Shown here in pieces: positions 1 through 7,256 of a DNA stretch of 11,731 nucleotides (the stretch's first letter is position 1; each line of letters begins with the position of its first letter). The translations under genes and the position numbers were made by a program. The DNA is from Desulfurococcales archaeon (GTDB lineage Archaea > Thermoproteota > Thermoprotei_A > Sulfolobales > Acidilobaceae). The notes beneath the pieces are model-generated. The model ran no database searches. It was given only the letters and a program-made list of their open reading frames with translations, and was not told the DNA's origin. The DNA lies in assembly GCA_015521095.1 (NCBI GenBank), contig WAOU01000012.1:1-11731 (forward strand). Reading direction: 5' to 3'.

Positions 1-1553
1 ATTGTTATGAATGCGATCTCGGGGAAGTGGCCGTATCCGAGCTCTGGCCATGGCATTCTTCTAATTGTGGGTCCGTGGCAGTTAAAGCATGATAGTGCTT
101 CTTCTGCTGGGACTACTCCGTGGTTTACCTGCATGTATCTTACTAGTATGGCCCAGTCTCCCTGCCATTCTAGTCCGGAGATCTTCGATCCTATTTCCAC
201 TGCTTTTGTCACGTTGCCTGTGGCAAATACTACTCCAACTTTTACTGGTATTGGTGCTTTGCCTGTCTCGCTATATGGCACTACTGCGTAGTGTAGCTTG
301 AATGGATATATCTTGGCTTCGGGATCGTCCTTGTTGCCTAGTGGTTTTACATATGTGATGTAGCCATCTTCATCTGGAGTAACTGGTTGAGGATATAAGT
401 AGACTTCTCTTGTCCCATTGTACCATAGATAAACTGGTTCAACCATGCTTTGTAGATCTAGTGAGGGCTCGTATTTTGCGGCTTCTGGGACGAATTCTGA
501 ATCGCTCCAGTTCCTATATACATCGGTTGGATAGTCTCCGTGTGCTATGTATGGTATGTGGCATGTCTGGCAGGCTACTTTGTCTAGGTGGAACTTATTG
601 AGGAACCAGCCCTTAACTCCTTCGTGTGGTTGGTCGCCGTGGCACTGGGTGCATGATGGTACGTTTTCTCCTTCTCTGCTCCATGTGTCAGCTGATTTAG
701 TAGGGAACTTGTGGTCTTCTATCTGGTGACAGTCGATACAGCTTAATCCTGCCGCGAGATGTACGTCGAATTCCCTGCTGACGTTCTTCATGAGGTCAGG
801 GGATAGGTTTGGTCTCTTATAGTGTGGTCCTCCACCGCTGAATGCGTGGCATACTAGGCAGTTCACGTTTGTAGGTTTATCATAGATGTTTGCTGCCAGA
901 TCCCATACGCTTATGTTGGGATTAACCATGTATCTCCAAGTACCGTTCTCATCTTGATATACCACTTTGTAGCCGAATTTCACTACACCCGGTCCACCGG
1001 CAAAGTACACGTTTGGATCGGCGTGGCATGCTAGACAGTCGATGTTTCCTAGCTGTTCTGGGGTTGGTTGTGTGCTGGGTATGAGTCCCATGCTGACTCC
1101 GTGGCACATGCTACATCCTGATGCTATGAATTTGCCTTGAAGATCGCTGTACTCTGGTGGAGGCGCCTTTAGTATTGCTTTGCCAATATAGTTGACGTTG
1201 ACGTTTCCGTTCCAGAATATGGCTCCACAGAAATCGTTGTAGGCATAGCGTCCTCCAAAGTATATGCTATCTACTCCTGCAATATCTGAGATCTCGTTCG
1301 CCATCTGGTAGTGATAGCTATGGAATACCTCGTATACTTCGTCCTCGTGGCACAGGATACATGTTGCACTACCATTATACGATGTTATGCCCGCTCCCTG
1401 CCAGTACTCCGTATGGTCTATCTTTCTGCGTTCGACGGGGGTGTAGATTGTTTCCTCTTCATCTTCGCTGGCATAAACGCTAGATACCACTATTGTTGCT
1501 AGGACTAGTAAAAAGATTATTACGAAAGCCCCTATCCTACCTAGGCTAGGCAA
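1..1553 (-). CDS. Secreted octaheme cytochrome c, tetrathionate reductase (OTR) family; 3' end outside window
   Basis: The frame is open for 517 codons and runs off the window edge. It has eight CxxCH heme motifs in one frame, with first cysteines at residues 65, 147, 173, 232, 272, 301, 328 and 489 (CILCH, CSMCH, CLACH, CLVCH, CIDCH, CTQCH, CQTCH, CFNCH). Residues 1-28 form a signal peptide: short basic start, hydrophobic core, then VYA before SEDEE. Heme spacing and the stretches SGGGPHYK after heme 4, EFDVHL before heme 5, ACQTCHIP at heme 7 and VVPAEEALSC at heme 8 fit octaheme tetrathionate reductases. One cysteine lies outside the heme motifs (C109 in NDFC), and K246 sits where the family's lysine ligand of the active-site heme is expected; both assignments are from memory. 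The family reduces tetrathionate, nitrite or hydroxylamine in vitro; the substrate here is unknown. It would act outside the cytoplasmic membrane. The start is taken as TTG because the frame has a stop at 1560-1562; two ATGs just upstream are out of frame. Divergent from the Ccm genes that would mature it. Confidence 0.9.
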   Translation of the reverse strand, partial: MPSLGRIGAFVIIFLLVLATIVVSSVYASEDEEETIYTPVERRKIDHTEYWQGAGITSYNGSATCILCHEDEVYEVFHSYHYQMANEISDIAGVDSIYFGGRYAYNDFCGAIFWNGNVNVNYIGKAILKAPPPEYSDLQGKFIASGCSMCHGVSMGLIPSTQPTPEQLGNIDCLACHADPNVYFAGGPGVVKFGYKVVYQDENGTWRYMVNPNISVWDLAANIYDKPTNVNCLVCHAFSGGGPHYKRPNLSPDLMKNVSREFDVHLAAGLSCIDCHQIEDHKFPTKSADTWSREGENVPSCTQCHGDQPHEGVKGWFLNKFHLDKVACQTCHIPYIAHGDYPTDVYRNWSDSEFVPEAAKYEPSLDLQSMVEPVYLWYNGTREVYLYPQPVTPDEDGYITYVKPLGNKDDPEAKIYPFKLHYAVVPYSETGKAPIPVKVGVVFATGNVTKAVEIGSKISGLEWQGDWAILVRYMQVNHGVVPAEEALSCFNCHGPTIRRMPWPELGYGHFPEIAFIT

Positions 1554-1739
1554 GGCCCATCATGTAAATTATAGTTGTAGACGGGGTCTTATCGTTGAGA
1601 ATTGAAAATACAGGCCAGGAAATAAAAAGTCGTTAATATACTATGTTATATAATGAGAAGTATGAATATAGATATTTTTTATGCTCAAAAATTAACAATG
1701 AAAATCATTGATTAGGGTTTGGAAGTTGTGTGATAAAAA
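1554..1739. promoter_or_regulatory. Divergent AT-rich promoter region between octaheme cytochrome and Ccm cluster
   Basis: This non-coding stretch separates two divergent starts and must hold promoters for both. It is markedly more AT-rich than the flanking genes. A self-complementary TTATATAA at 1646-1653 could serve as a TATA box in either direction. A second T-rich stretch (1674-1680) lies upstream of the plus-strand start. On the minus strand a CTATAATTTA sequence (1574-1565) lies too close to the TTG start to give a normal leader. Which box is used cannot be decided from sequence alone. No small gene or RNA is seen. Confidence 0.55.
1696..1710. promoter_or_regulatory. Perfect inverted repeat, candidate operator
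   Basis: CAATGA, a 3-base AAA spacer, then TCATTG form a perfect 6+6 inverted repeat, 29 bases before the GTG start of the thioredoxin-CcdA gene. It lies about 50 bases downstream of the TTATATAA box, so it could overlap or follow the transcription start. Size and symmetry suit a dimeric helix-turn-helix repressor. In AT-rich DNA a match of this length can arise by chance, and no regulator gene is nearby. Confidence 0.35.
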
Positions 1740-2816
1740 GTGGCTCGGATGAATTTACCCAAGAAGGGAGATCTAAGGGATTTTGAGATACTAGTCTTGT
1801 TTTTAATCGCTGCTCTTCTCGCCTCATGGATCATGTCCATGACAATGCCCCTTCAAACGAATACTGGATCCAATAGCCTAGAGCAGGTACTGGGCCAGGG
1901 TAATTGTACTGCGGTATTGTTTTGGAGCGCGACATGTCCTGCATGCGAAGAACTGAGACCCTACTGGGAGAGTATCGGTGGAGAATATAATGGCATAATC
2001 TTCACTGATGTCGAATACAATCACGACACTATACAGATATTCTCTATGTATAATGTATTGGAGACGCCCACGATCATTGTATTGTCTCCAGACGGAAGTG
2101 AATTAGCGAGACATGTCGGACTCTTCGAGGGTAATATGACCGAGGCAATATTGGCTTGGGTAGAGTCCTCATGTAGCCTAACCAAGGCACAAGAAGAGTC
2201 AGGTGGAGGATTAATCGAGGCCGCGGCGGGATTATTCAGTAGCAAGCTATGGCCTTTAGCAATGCTGATGTTCGGTGTAGGAGTAGTCTTATCTCCATGC
2301 GTTGCTCCAATAGTTCTAGCGATGGGTCTTGCAGGCGGCACGTATGAATCACAAACGCAACAATCTCGTGGATCCTTGATGTGTATACTCTCGTCTATGG
2401 CTGGCCTACTACTTGTCTCGCTCGGTATAGCCCTAGCTTTTAGCCTTATAGTAGGCATAGTATCATGGCTGAAAACGGGTATAGCACTATTTGCCGTTCT
2501 AGCTGGAGCATACATGGTGCTGGGAGGAGCCCTACCACTGACAACAAGGGCTGGTAAATCCTGTATGTTCCTAGGCGTTATATCTGCACAATGTAGTCTA
2601 CCATTGTTAGGAGCAGGAGTAGCAATAGCGGGTGCACTAGGAATAGTCCAGGCTATTGCTGGCTCGATACTACTGTCTCTGGGAGCAGGTATAGGTTTTG
2701 CACTTCTCTTCTATGCGGGATCCCATCTGGGGAGACTTGCAGGGAAAATAGAATATGGATACGCGATCGCCGGAGCGGTCCTCATAATCTCAGGCATTAT
2801 ATTGTTCGGGGTGTAG
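1740..2816 (+). CDS. Membrane thioredoxin-CcdA fusion (DsbD-like thiol-disulfide electron carrier)
   Basis: A 358-residue fusion. Residues about 15-34 form a membrane anchor. Residues about 45-145 are a thioredoxin fold with a CPAC active site (C66, C69) preceded by FWSAT and the expected cis-proline in ETP (P110). Residues about 165-358 are a CcdA/DsbD-type transmembrane domain of some six helices, with the redox cysteines in SPCVAP (C187) and QCSLP (C285). CcdA passes electrons from cytoplasmic thioredoxin across the membrane; the external CPAC domain would receive them and reduce apocytochrome CxxCH thiols, the job of CcmG/CcmH elsewhere. Domain order is reversed relative to bacterial DsbD, whose catalytic thioredoxin domain is C-terminal. 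C56 and C145 in the thioredoxin part might pair. GTG at 1740 is preferred because GTGTGAT lies 5 bases upstream; ATG at 1749 is the alternative. It ends 6 bases before ccmF, so it probably leads that operon. Confidence 0.88.
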   Translation: MARMNLPKKGDLRDFEILVLFLIAALLASWIMSMTMPLQTNTGSNSLEQVLGQGNCTAVLFWSATCPACEELRPYWESIGGEYNGIIFTDVEYNHDTIQIFSMYNVLETPTIIVLSPDGSELARHVGLFEGNMTEAILAWVESSCSLTKAQEESGGGLIEAAAGLFSSKLWPLAMLMFGVGVVLSPCVAPIVLAMGLAGGTYESQTQQSRGSLMCILSSMAGLLLVSLGIALAFSLIVGIVSWLKTGIALFAVLAGAYMVLGGALPLTTRAGKSCMFLGVISAQCSLPLLGAGVAIAGALGIVQAIAGSILLSLGAGIGFALLFYAGSHLGRLAGKIEYGYAIAGAVLIISGIILFGV

Positions 2817-2822
2817 CATGAA

Positions 2823-5681
2823 ATGGCGCTTCACTATACAGGATACATATATCTACTAGGAGCATTTTGGGCTCTTGTCGGCGGCTTATACTATTATTTT
2901 AGGAGGGACTCGAAGCCAAAGACGGCTCTACTAGTATGGAAGATTGGCTTAGGCACTATGATCTTAGGATGGCTAGTCTATGCGTATGCTTTTATTATAC
3001 AAGACTATACTCTGGAGCCAGTATACATGTACAGTGGCCGACACGAACTCATATACAGGTTCGCCTCGACATGGGCTAGCGGAGGCGGGAGCCTAGCATC
3101 CATAGCATCACTATATGCCCTCGAGATCCTACTAATGACGAGGAAAACCAAGAACGCAAAAACAATACTGTCCTCGGGACTAGTAGGTGCACTAATAGTT
3201 GTTATCGCAACATTACAAGGAGCGTATGATCTGAACCCAACCGTCGCAGAGGCAGGAGCAGGCCTTAACCCCCTCCTACAGAGCCCCTGGATCTATCCAC
3301 ACCCACTAGCAACATTCCTAGCATACGGAACAATACTAGCCGCTGCAACACTAGCATTAGCGGGCCTCATAAGAGAGTCTAGGACATTATCACTCATAGC
3401 ATGGCCATTCTTATCACTCGCAATACTACTAGGAGGAGTATGGAGCTATGAAACCCTTGGATGGGGAGGCTACTGGGCCTGGGACCCAGTAGAAGTATCA
3501 GAGCTAGTACCCTGGCTATTCCTTACAGCATCACTGCACGCATGGCTCTTGACACGAGACCTAGCGAGGTCACTCACCATATTAACGGGAGCAACAGTTT
3601 TCTTCGCTCTTCTCGTCACCCGTGCAGGGCTCTCACCACTCCACGGGTTCGCTGACAGCGCGACTATGACCGTAGAACTACTCGGGATAGCAACAATATT
3701 GTTTATAGCGGCAGGACTAAGAGATCCACGTGTCTACGAACCTATAATGGATCTAGAATTCCGGGACCCATACACTACCGGTGTCAAGTTATCGGTGCTC
3801 TCACTACTCTACATGGGTATAATGACATTCGCGGTACTAGCGTCATCAGTGATCAGGATCCTCGCAGGAGTAATTGAAAGTGCACCGACCGGTGACGAGG
3901 CGATCAAGATATATCATCCTCTCCTAGCACCAGGCCTAGCACTATTAATTGTATCAATGCCTCTCAGCATGTTTGGCAAGAGACTATCATGGAAGACCGC
4001 CCGTGCAATAATTGGAAGTGGCATCATTGCCGGAGCCATATTAGCCTTCCTAGGCTATATTGGAGAAATAGTCCTATTTCCCCATAGCTCGCTCGCCACA
4101 AATGTATACGCGTTATTCATGCTACCTCCCACAAGCATAGCCACAGTCACAGCCTTCTACTCAGCGCTAAGAAGATTACCAAGAATAGGACTCCCGGCCA
4201 GGACAAGACTAATAATACACGGGTTCACCGGACTACTAGTCCTAGGAATAATTGCGAGCGGCGCATATAGCTTCAGCCAATCATACTATCTAGAACAGCG
4301 AGTCCCACTAGGAGAAAGCATAATTGTCGGCGATGTAGAGATCAAACTAGTATCCTACGAGTTTAGGCTCCAAGAAGGAGAAATAGACGCCTATACCCCA
4401 TACGCCGGTAGGTCACCCATATACTATGCTGGAAGCGTTCCAATAGCACTGATGGTTCTCGGCTTCGGAGAAACCTATATAGATGCGTTAGAGGGCATCA
4501 AGCTATTAGAATCCAAGGGACTATACGGGCTCCTCTCCGGAGTAAACATAACAGCCGAAATACGGATCCCAGATGCAAACATTACATACAGTGATAACAG
4601 CACACAAACAGCCAACAACCTTACACTAACGATCGAAAACGGAAAACTATTCCTAATACTCTCCCCCGGCACAGAACCAAACGTAACACTAGAGGTAATT
4701 GTAGTAAGCAACATATCCGTAAGGGGACTACAGGCCTCAAACAGCACGCTGCAACTACTAGAAGGCAACACCAGCACCAAAATAGATCTCGGATCAACCC
4801 AAATGAACGTAACTTGGCTAAGCGCGACTCTATCACCTCATGGCGGAGGAAACGGTACCTTCATAAACGATACCTACATCGTCGAGAACTCAATGATACG
4901 ACTACACGGCGAACTAAACGGCTACAGAATACCATCAAACATAACAGACAACAAGCTATACGGACTAGCATTATTCAGAGCAAACGACTTCTCATGGACT
5001 CTCTTCAGACTAGTGAACGGGACACAACTAGAAGACTATATACTCACATCCGGCTTAGCCGAGCTTGAAAGCTCGTTTCCGCCCAACTGTAATTGGACAA
5101 TATCATGTCTAGGCTATCCACCCGTCCCTAAGAGCCTACCAGAAGGAGCAGTCCTAGAACTAACATTCGAGATAAAAGAAGGAAACAAGGTCACGACTAA
5201 GACACTAGAGCAAAGATTCGAGCTCAACGGAGAACTACAAGGGATAAGAGGACTCGTGGCGAAACCCCTCATAGTAAGAGCGGGTACAGGAGACGTATAT
5301 CTAGAAGTATATCCGCCTACCCAGGACACATACCACGAGCTAATGATATACTATCTACATGAAGTGGCCCAGGAGACCAGCCCAGGAGAAGCATTCTCCC
5401 TCGCAAGCGTACTTGCCATGGCGAACAGGTACCAGTCAAGTAACCCCAACGCCATTGTGGACTTGGCAATGAGCCAGCCTGGCCTCGCACTATACGAGGC
5501 CCTGAAACTATATCACAGTGCTGTAACCTTTGACCCTGATAATTCCAGTATCACCACACAGGGCATACTTGTTAGAGCAAAGGTAATCCCGGGAATATGG
5601 CTTGTGTGGACTGGTGGCTTTGGAATGGCGGCGTCAGGATTTGCCTCCGTTCTATTAGGAGTTAGGAGGGAGGGTGAGTAG
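2823..5681 (+). CDS. ccmF: CcmF-type heme lyase subunit with enlarged ectodomain
   Basis: A 952-residue polytopic membrane protein that would ligate heme from CcmE to apocytochrome c. The tryptophan-rich WWD motif is WGGYWAWDPVE at 214-224. Histidines in the expected family contexts are H160 (HPLATFLAYG), H274 (SPLHGFAD, after VTRAG) and H466 (HGFTG before LLVLGI), candidate ligands of the two hemes. About a dozen helices span residues 5-486. Residues about 487-922 form one extracytoplasmic domain, followed by a last helix (923-946) and a basic tail. Bacterial CcmF is about 650 residues, so this domain accounts for the extra length. It holds 15 N-x-S/T sequons (14 between 575 and 759) and the protein's only cysteines, C756 and C761. 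Start: ATG at 2818 meets an early stop in its own frame; ATG at 2823 has GGGGTG 9 bases upstream. Tightly spaced with both neighbours, so very likely co-transcribed. Confidence 0.93.
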   Translation: MALHYTGYIYLLGAFWALVGGLYYYFRRDSKPKTALLVWKIGLGTMILGWLVYAYAFIIQDYTLEPVYMYSGRHELIYRFASTWASGGGSLASIASLYALEILLMTRKTKNAKTILSSGLVGALIVVIATLQGAYDLNPTVAEAGAGLNPLLQSPWIYPHPLATFLAYGTILAAATLALAGLIRESRTLSLIAWPFLSLAILLGGVWSYETLGWGGYWAWDPVEVSELVPWLFLTASLHAWLLTRDLARSLTILTGATVFFALLVTRAGLSPLHGFADSATMTVELLGIATILFIAAGLRDPRVYEPIMDLEFRDPYTTGVKLSVLSLLYMGIMTFAVLASSVIRILAGVIESAPTGDEAIKIYHPLLAPGLALLIVSMPLSMFGKRLSWKTARAIIGSGIIAGAILAFLGYIGEIVLFPHSSLATNVYALFMLPPTSIATVTAFYSALRRLPRIGLPARTRLIIHGFTGLLVLGIIASGAYSFSQSYYLEQRVPLGESIIVGDVEIKLVSYEFRLQEGEIDAYTPYAGRSPIYYAGSVPIALMVLGFGETYIDALEGIKLLESKGLYGLLSGVNITAEIRIPDANITYSDNSTQTANNLTLTIENGKLFLILSPGTEPNVTLEVIVVSNISVRGLQASNSTLQLLEGNTSTKIDLGSTQMNVTWLSATLSPHGGGNGTFINDTYIVENSMIRLHGELNGYRIPSNITDNKLYGLALFRANDFSWTLFRLVNGTQLEDYILTSGLAELESSFPPNCNWTISCLGYPPVPKSLPEGAVLELTFEIKEGNKVTTKTLEQRFELNGELQGIRGLVAKPLIVRAGTGDVYLEVYPPTQDTYHELMIYYLHEVAQETSPGEAFSLASVLAMANRYQSSNPNAIVDLAMSQPGLALYEALKLYHSAVTFDPDNSSITTQGILVRAKVIPGIWLVWTGGFGMAASGFASVLLGVRREGE
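5664..5677 (+). promoter_or_regulatory. Strong ribosome binding site for ccmC
   Basis: A purine-rich tract GGAGGGAGGGTGAG at the very end of ccmF lies 6 bases before the GTG at 5684. It contains more than one anti-16S match (GGAGG, GGTGA) and supports a GTG start for ccmC only two bases after the ccmF stop. It implies independent ribosome entry within the operon. Confidence 0.65.
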
Positions 5682-5683
5682 CC

Positions 5684-6709
5684 GTGAAGAAGGCGATATT
5701 AGGAGTATTCCTCGTCCTTGTACTAGCGGATGTTTTCACGGTACTCTACAGTATTTTCAACGCTCCTTATCCAGGCATAGTCCCGATAGGCGATCCGACC
5801 GCCTATAGGAATATCTATATACATGTCCCGGTAGCGGTGACAAGCTACATACTCTTTGGACTAGCAACGATACTAGCTGCCTTATACATAGCGCGGAACC
5901 GTGAAAAATACGAGCACATGGCCCATAGCTTCATAATAGTAGGCCTCGTATACTCTGCCGTAGCCCTCGTAACGGGCAGTATATGGGCTAACGAGTCGTG
6001 GGGATCAGCCTGGAACTGGGATCCAAGAGAGACAGGAGTATTAATGATGTTCATAGCATACTTGGTCTATGTACTAATACGAAGATCGATAAGGGATCCA
6101 TTAAAGTCGAAGAGAATCTCGATGGCATACGCGATAATAGCATTCTCAACAGTACCAATCAGCTTTGCACTACCCTACGTTGTCCCCAGCCTACACCCGG
6201 TAACAAGCGATACCGGAAGCTTCCTCGTCGGGACAGCCGCCATGATCTTCGGGATAAGGATGCTACTAGTAATCATGACATCCATTATGTTAACAATACT
6301 ATATATGAAAGGCTGGCTCGATAAGCGAATCCTGGTAATACCTGTTATTGTGGCAATAGCCGTTCTATTCGTAACAGCCTACGACTACCGCGGAGACACG
6401 GGTATAGTGGTCAACGCCACTTTGACAGGAGAAGGAATGCTCCTCGAAGTCTATACGGGTGGAGAAACACTATGTCTAGCATACAATGGTACTTCTCCCG
6501 TAAAGCCCGAGACTATAACTCTAGAGGACGGTACAGTATGGCCTACCATAGTGAAGCACACGATCAAATACGAGTTAGGGCCTCAACAAGGAGAATGCTA
6601 TACCGCTACTAGTCTAGAGGTGATAAATCATTGGTCGGTGTATGCTGATACATTCTTTTACTTCATATTAATCTACGCTGTCATAATATTCATAATTAAT
6701 CGGGGTTGA
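5684..6709 (+). CDS. ccmC: CcmC heme handling protein with C-terminal extension
   Basis: A 341-residue membrane protein of the CcmC family, which presents heme to CcmE outside the membrane. The WWD motif is WGSAWNWD at 106-113, flanked by the two family heme-ligand histidines: H47 in YIHVP and H171 in SLHP. Six family helices lie at about 4-26, 44-70, 82-103, 118-134, 147-168 and 181-208. Bacterial CcmC usually stops near 245 residues. Here a seventh helix (about 215-234) leads to an extracytoplasmic domain (235-318) with two cysteines (C264, C305), two sequons and a final helix (319-339). The final helix resembles in size and placement the small protein CcmD, which is not found separately; that equivalence is only inference. 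GTG start two bases after the ccmF stop. The region just before the TGA supplies the ribosome site of ccmE. Confidence 0.92.
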   Translation: MKKAILGVFLVLVLADVFTVLYSIFNAPYPGIVPIGDPTAYRNIYIHVPVAVTSYILFGLATILAALYIARNREKYEHMAHSFIIVGLVYSAVALVTGSIWANESWGSAWNWDPRETGVLMMFIAYLVYVLIRRSIRDPLKSKRISMAYAIIAFSTVPISFALPYVVPSLHPVTSDTGSFLVGTAAMIFGIRMLLVIMTSIMLTILYMKGWLDKRILVIPVIVAIAVLFVTAYDYRGDTGIVVNATLTGEGMLLEVYTGGETLCLAYNGTSPVKPETITLEDGTVWPTIVKHTIKYELGPQQGECYTATSLEVINHWSVYADTFFYFILIYAVIIFIINRG

Positions 6710-6714
6710 AACAG

Positions 6715-7143
6715 ATGGCACAAAGAAAGAAACAATACAAGACACTAATAATACTAATAGGAATAGTACTATTCGCGGTAGCAGCCTATGCCCTAACAAG
6801 CGGGGAAGGATACGATACTGTCTCAAGCCTCGCAGATGCCGACAGGACAGTGAGAGTGACAATCAAAGCCACGATAGAAGACTATACACTAAACGGAGAC
6901 ACCATAATATTCGTACTAGGTGACGGACACTACCGCATAATAGCATACTATAGTGTTGACAAGTTCATCGGTTTACATGGACGAGCGCCCGGAGACTGGA
7001 TAATAGGACAAGACATAGTAGTCCAAGGCGTATACACACCAGGCGATCCGACCGGCACAGGCACATATCTAGGTGTACTAGACGTATCCAACATGCTGGA
7101 GGGATGCCACGAGGGATACAAAGCCCCTCAAGTCACTTCCTAA
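6715..7143 (+). CDS. ccmE: CcmE heme chaperone, CxxxY variant
   Basis: A 142-residue protein: basic N-terminus (AQRKK), a membrane anchor at about 9-28, then a small beta-rich extracytoplasmic domain of the CcmE OB-fold type. CcmE carries heme covalently from CcmC to CcmF. In E. coli the heme attaches to His of an HxxxY motif near the C-terminus. Here the aligned motif is CHEGY, with Cys131 in the His position and Tyr135 conserved, followed by KAP. This is the CxxxY form known from archaea and some sulfate reducers. A histidine directly follows the cysteine, so H132 could also take part. ATG at 6715 is preferred over the in-frame TTG at 6706 because GGGGTTGA (6702-6709) sits 5 bases before the ATG and covers the TTG. 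The gene begins 5 bases after the ccmC stop. Confidence 0.9.
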   Translation: MAQRKKQYKTLIILIGIVLFAVAAYALTSGEGYDTVSSLADADRTVRVTIKATIEDYTLNGDTIIFVLGDGHYRIIAYYSVDKFIGLHGRAPGDWIIGQDIVVQGVYTPGDPTGTGTYLGVLDVSNMLEGCHEGYKAPQVTS

Positions 7144-7256
7144 AACAAACACATTATTCTCTCTAAAAACCTAAACTACCTCCACGATGAAGCCATTAAA
7201 GAACAGGTCCATCAATGCCTACATTATAAGCCATTGGCGATAGGAGGATTCACGAA
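7144..7256 (+). promoter_or_regulatory. Gap before ccmA with ribosome binding site and possible TATA box
   Basis: This 113-base non-coding gap is the only real break inside the Ccm cluster. GGAGG at 7243-7247 lies 9 bases before the ccmA ATG and is a clear ribosome site. TTATAA at 7224-7229 resembles a TATA box, but a transcript starting about 25 bases downstream would begin after the ribosome site, so the two do not fit together well. Either ccmA/ccmB are read through from ccmE or a promoter lies earlier in the gap. No stem-loop or open frame is apparent. Confidence 0.4.

Noticed and set aside
7..729. Several short plus-strand open frames across the first 0.7 kb
   Set aside because: They are antisense to the octaheme cytochrome, whose eight in-frame CxxCH motifs and continuous frame settle the coding strand.
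1..1553. Pentaheme nitrite reductase (NrfA) or hydroxylamine oxidoreductase identity
   Set aside because: There are eight ordinary CxxCH motifs and no CxxCK. Heme spacing and the VPAEEALSC and SGGGPHYK contexts fit the OTR family better.
2021..2515. A 164-codon minus-strand frame inside the thioredoxin-CcdA gene
   Set aside because: It is the complement of a hydrophobic, redox-motif-bearing real gene, shows no family motif and sits entirely within it.
6706..6714. TTG start for CcmE overlapping the ccmC stop
   Set aside because: The TTG lies inside the purine-rich site that best serves as ribosome binding site for ATG 6715.
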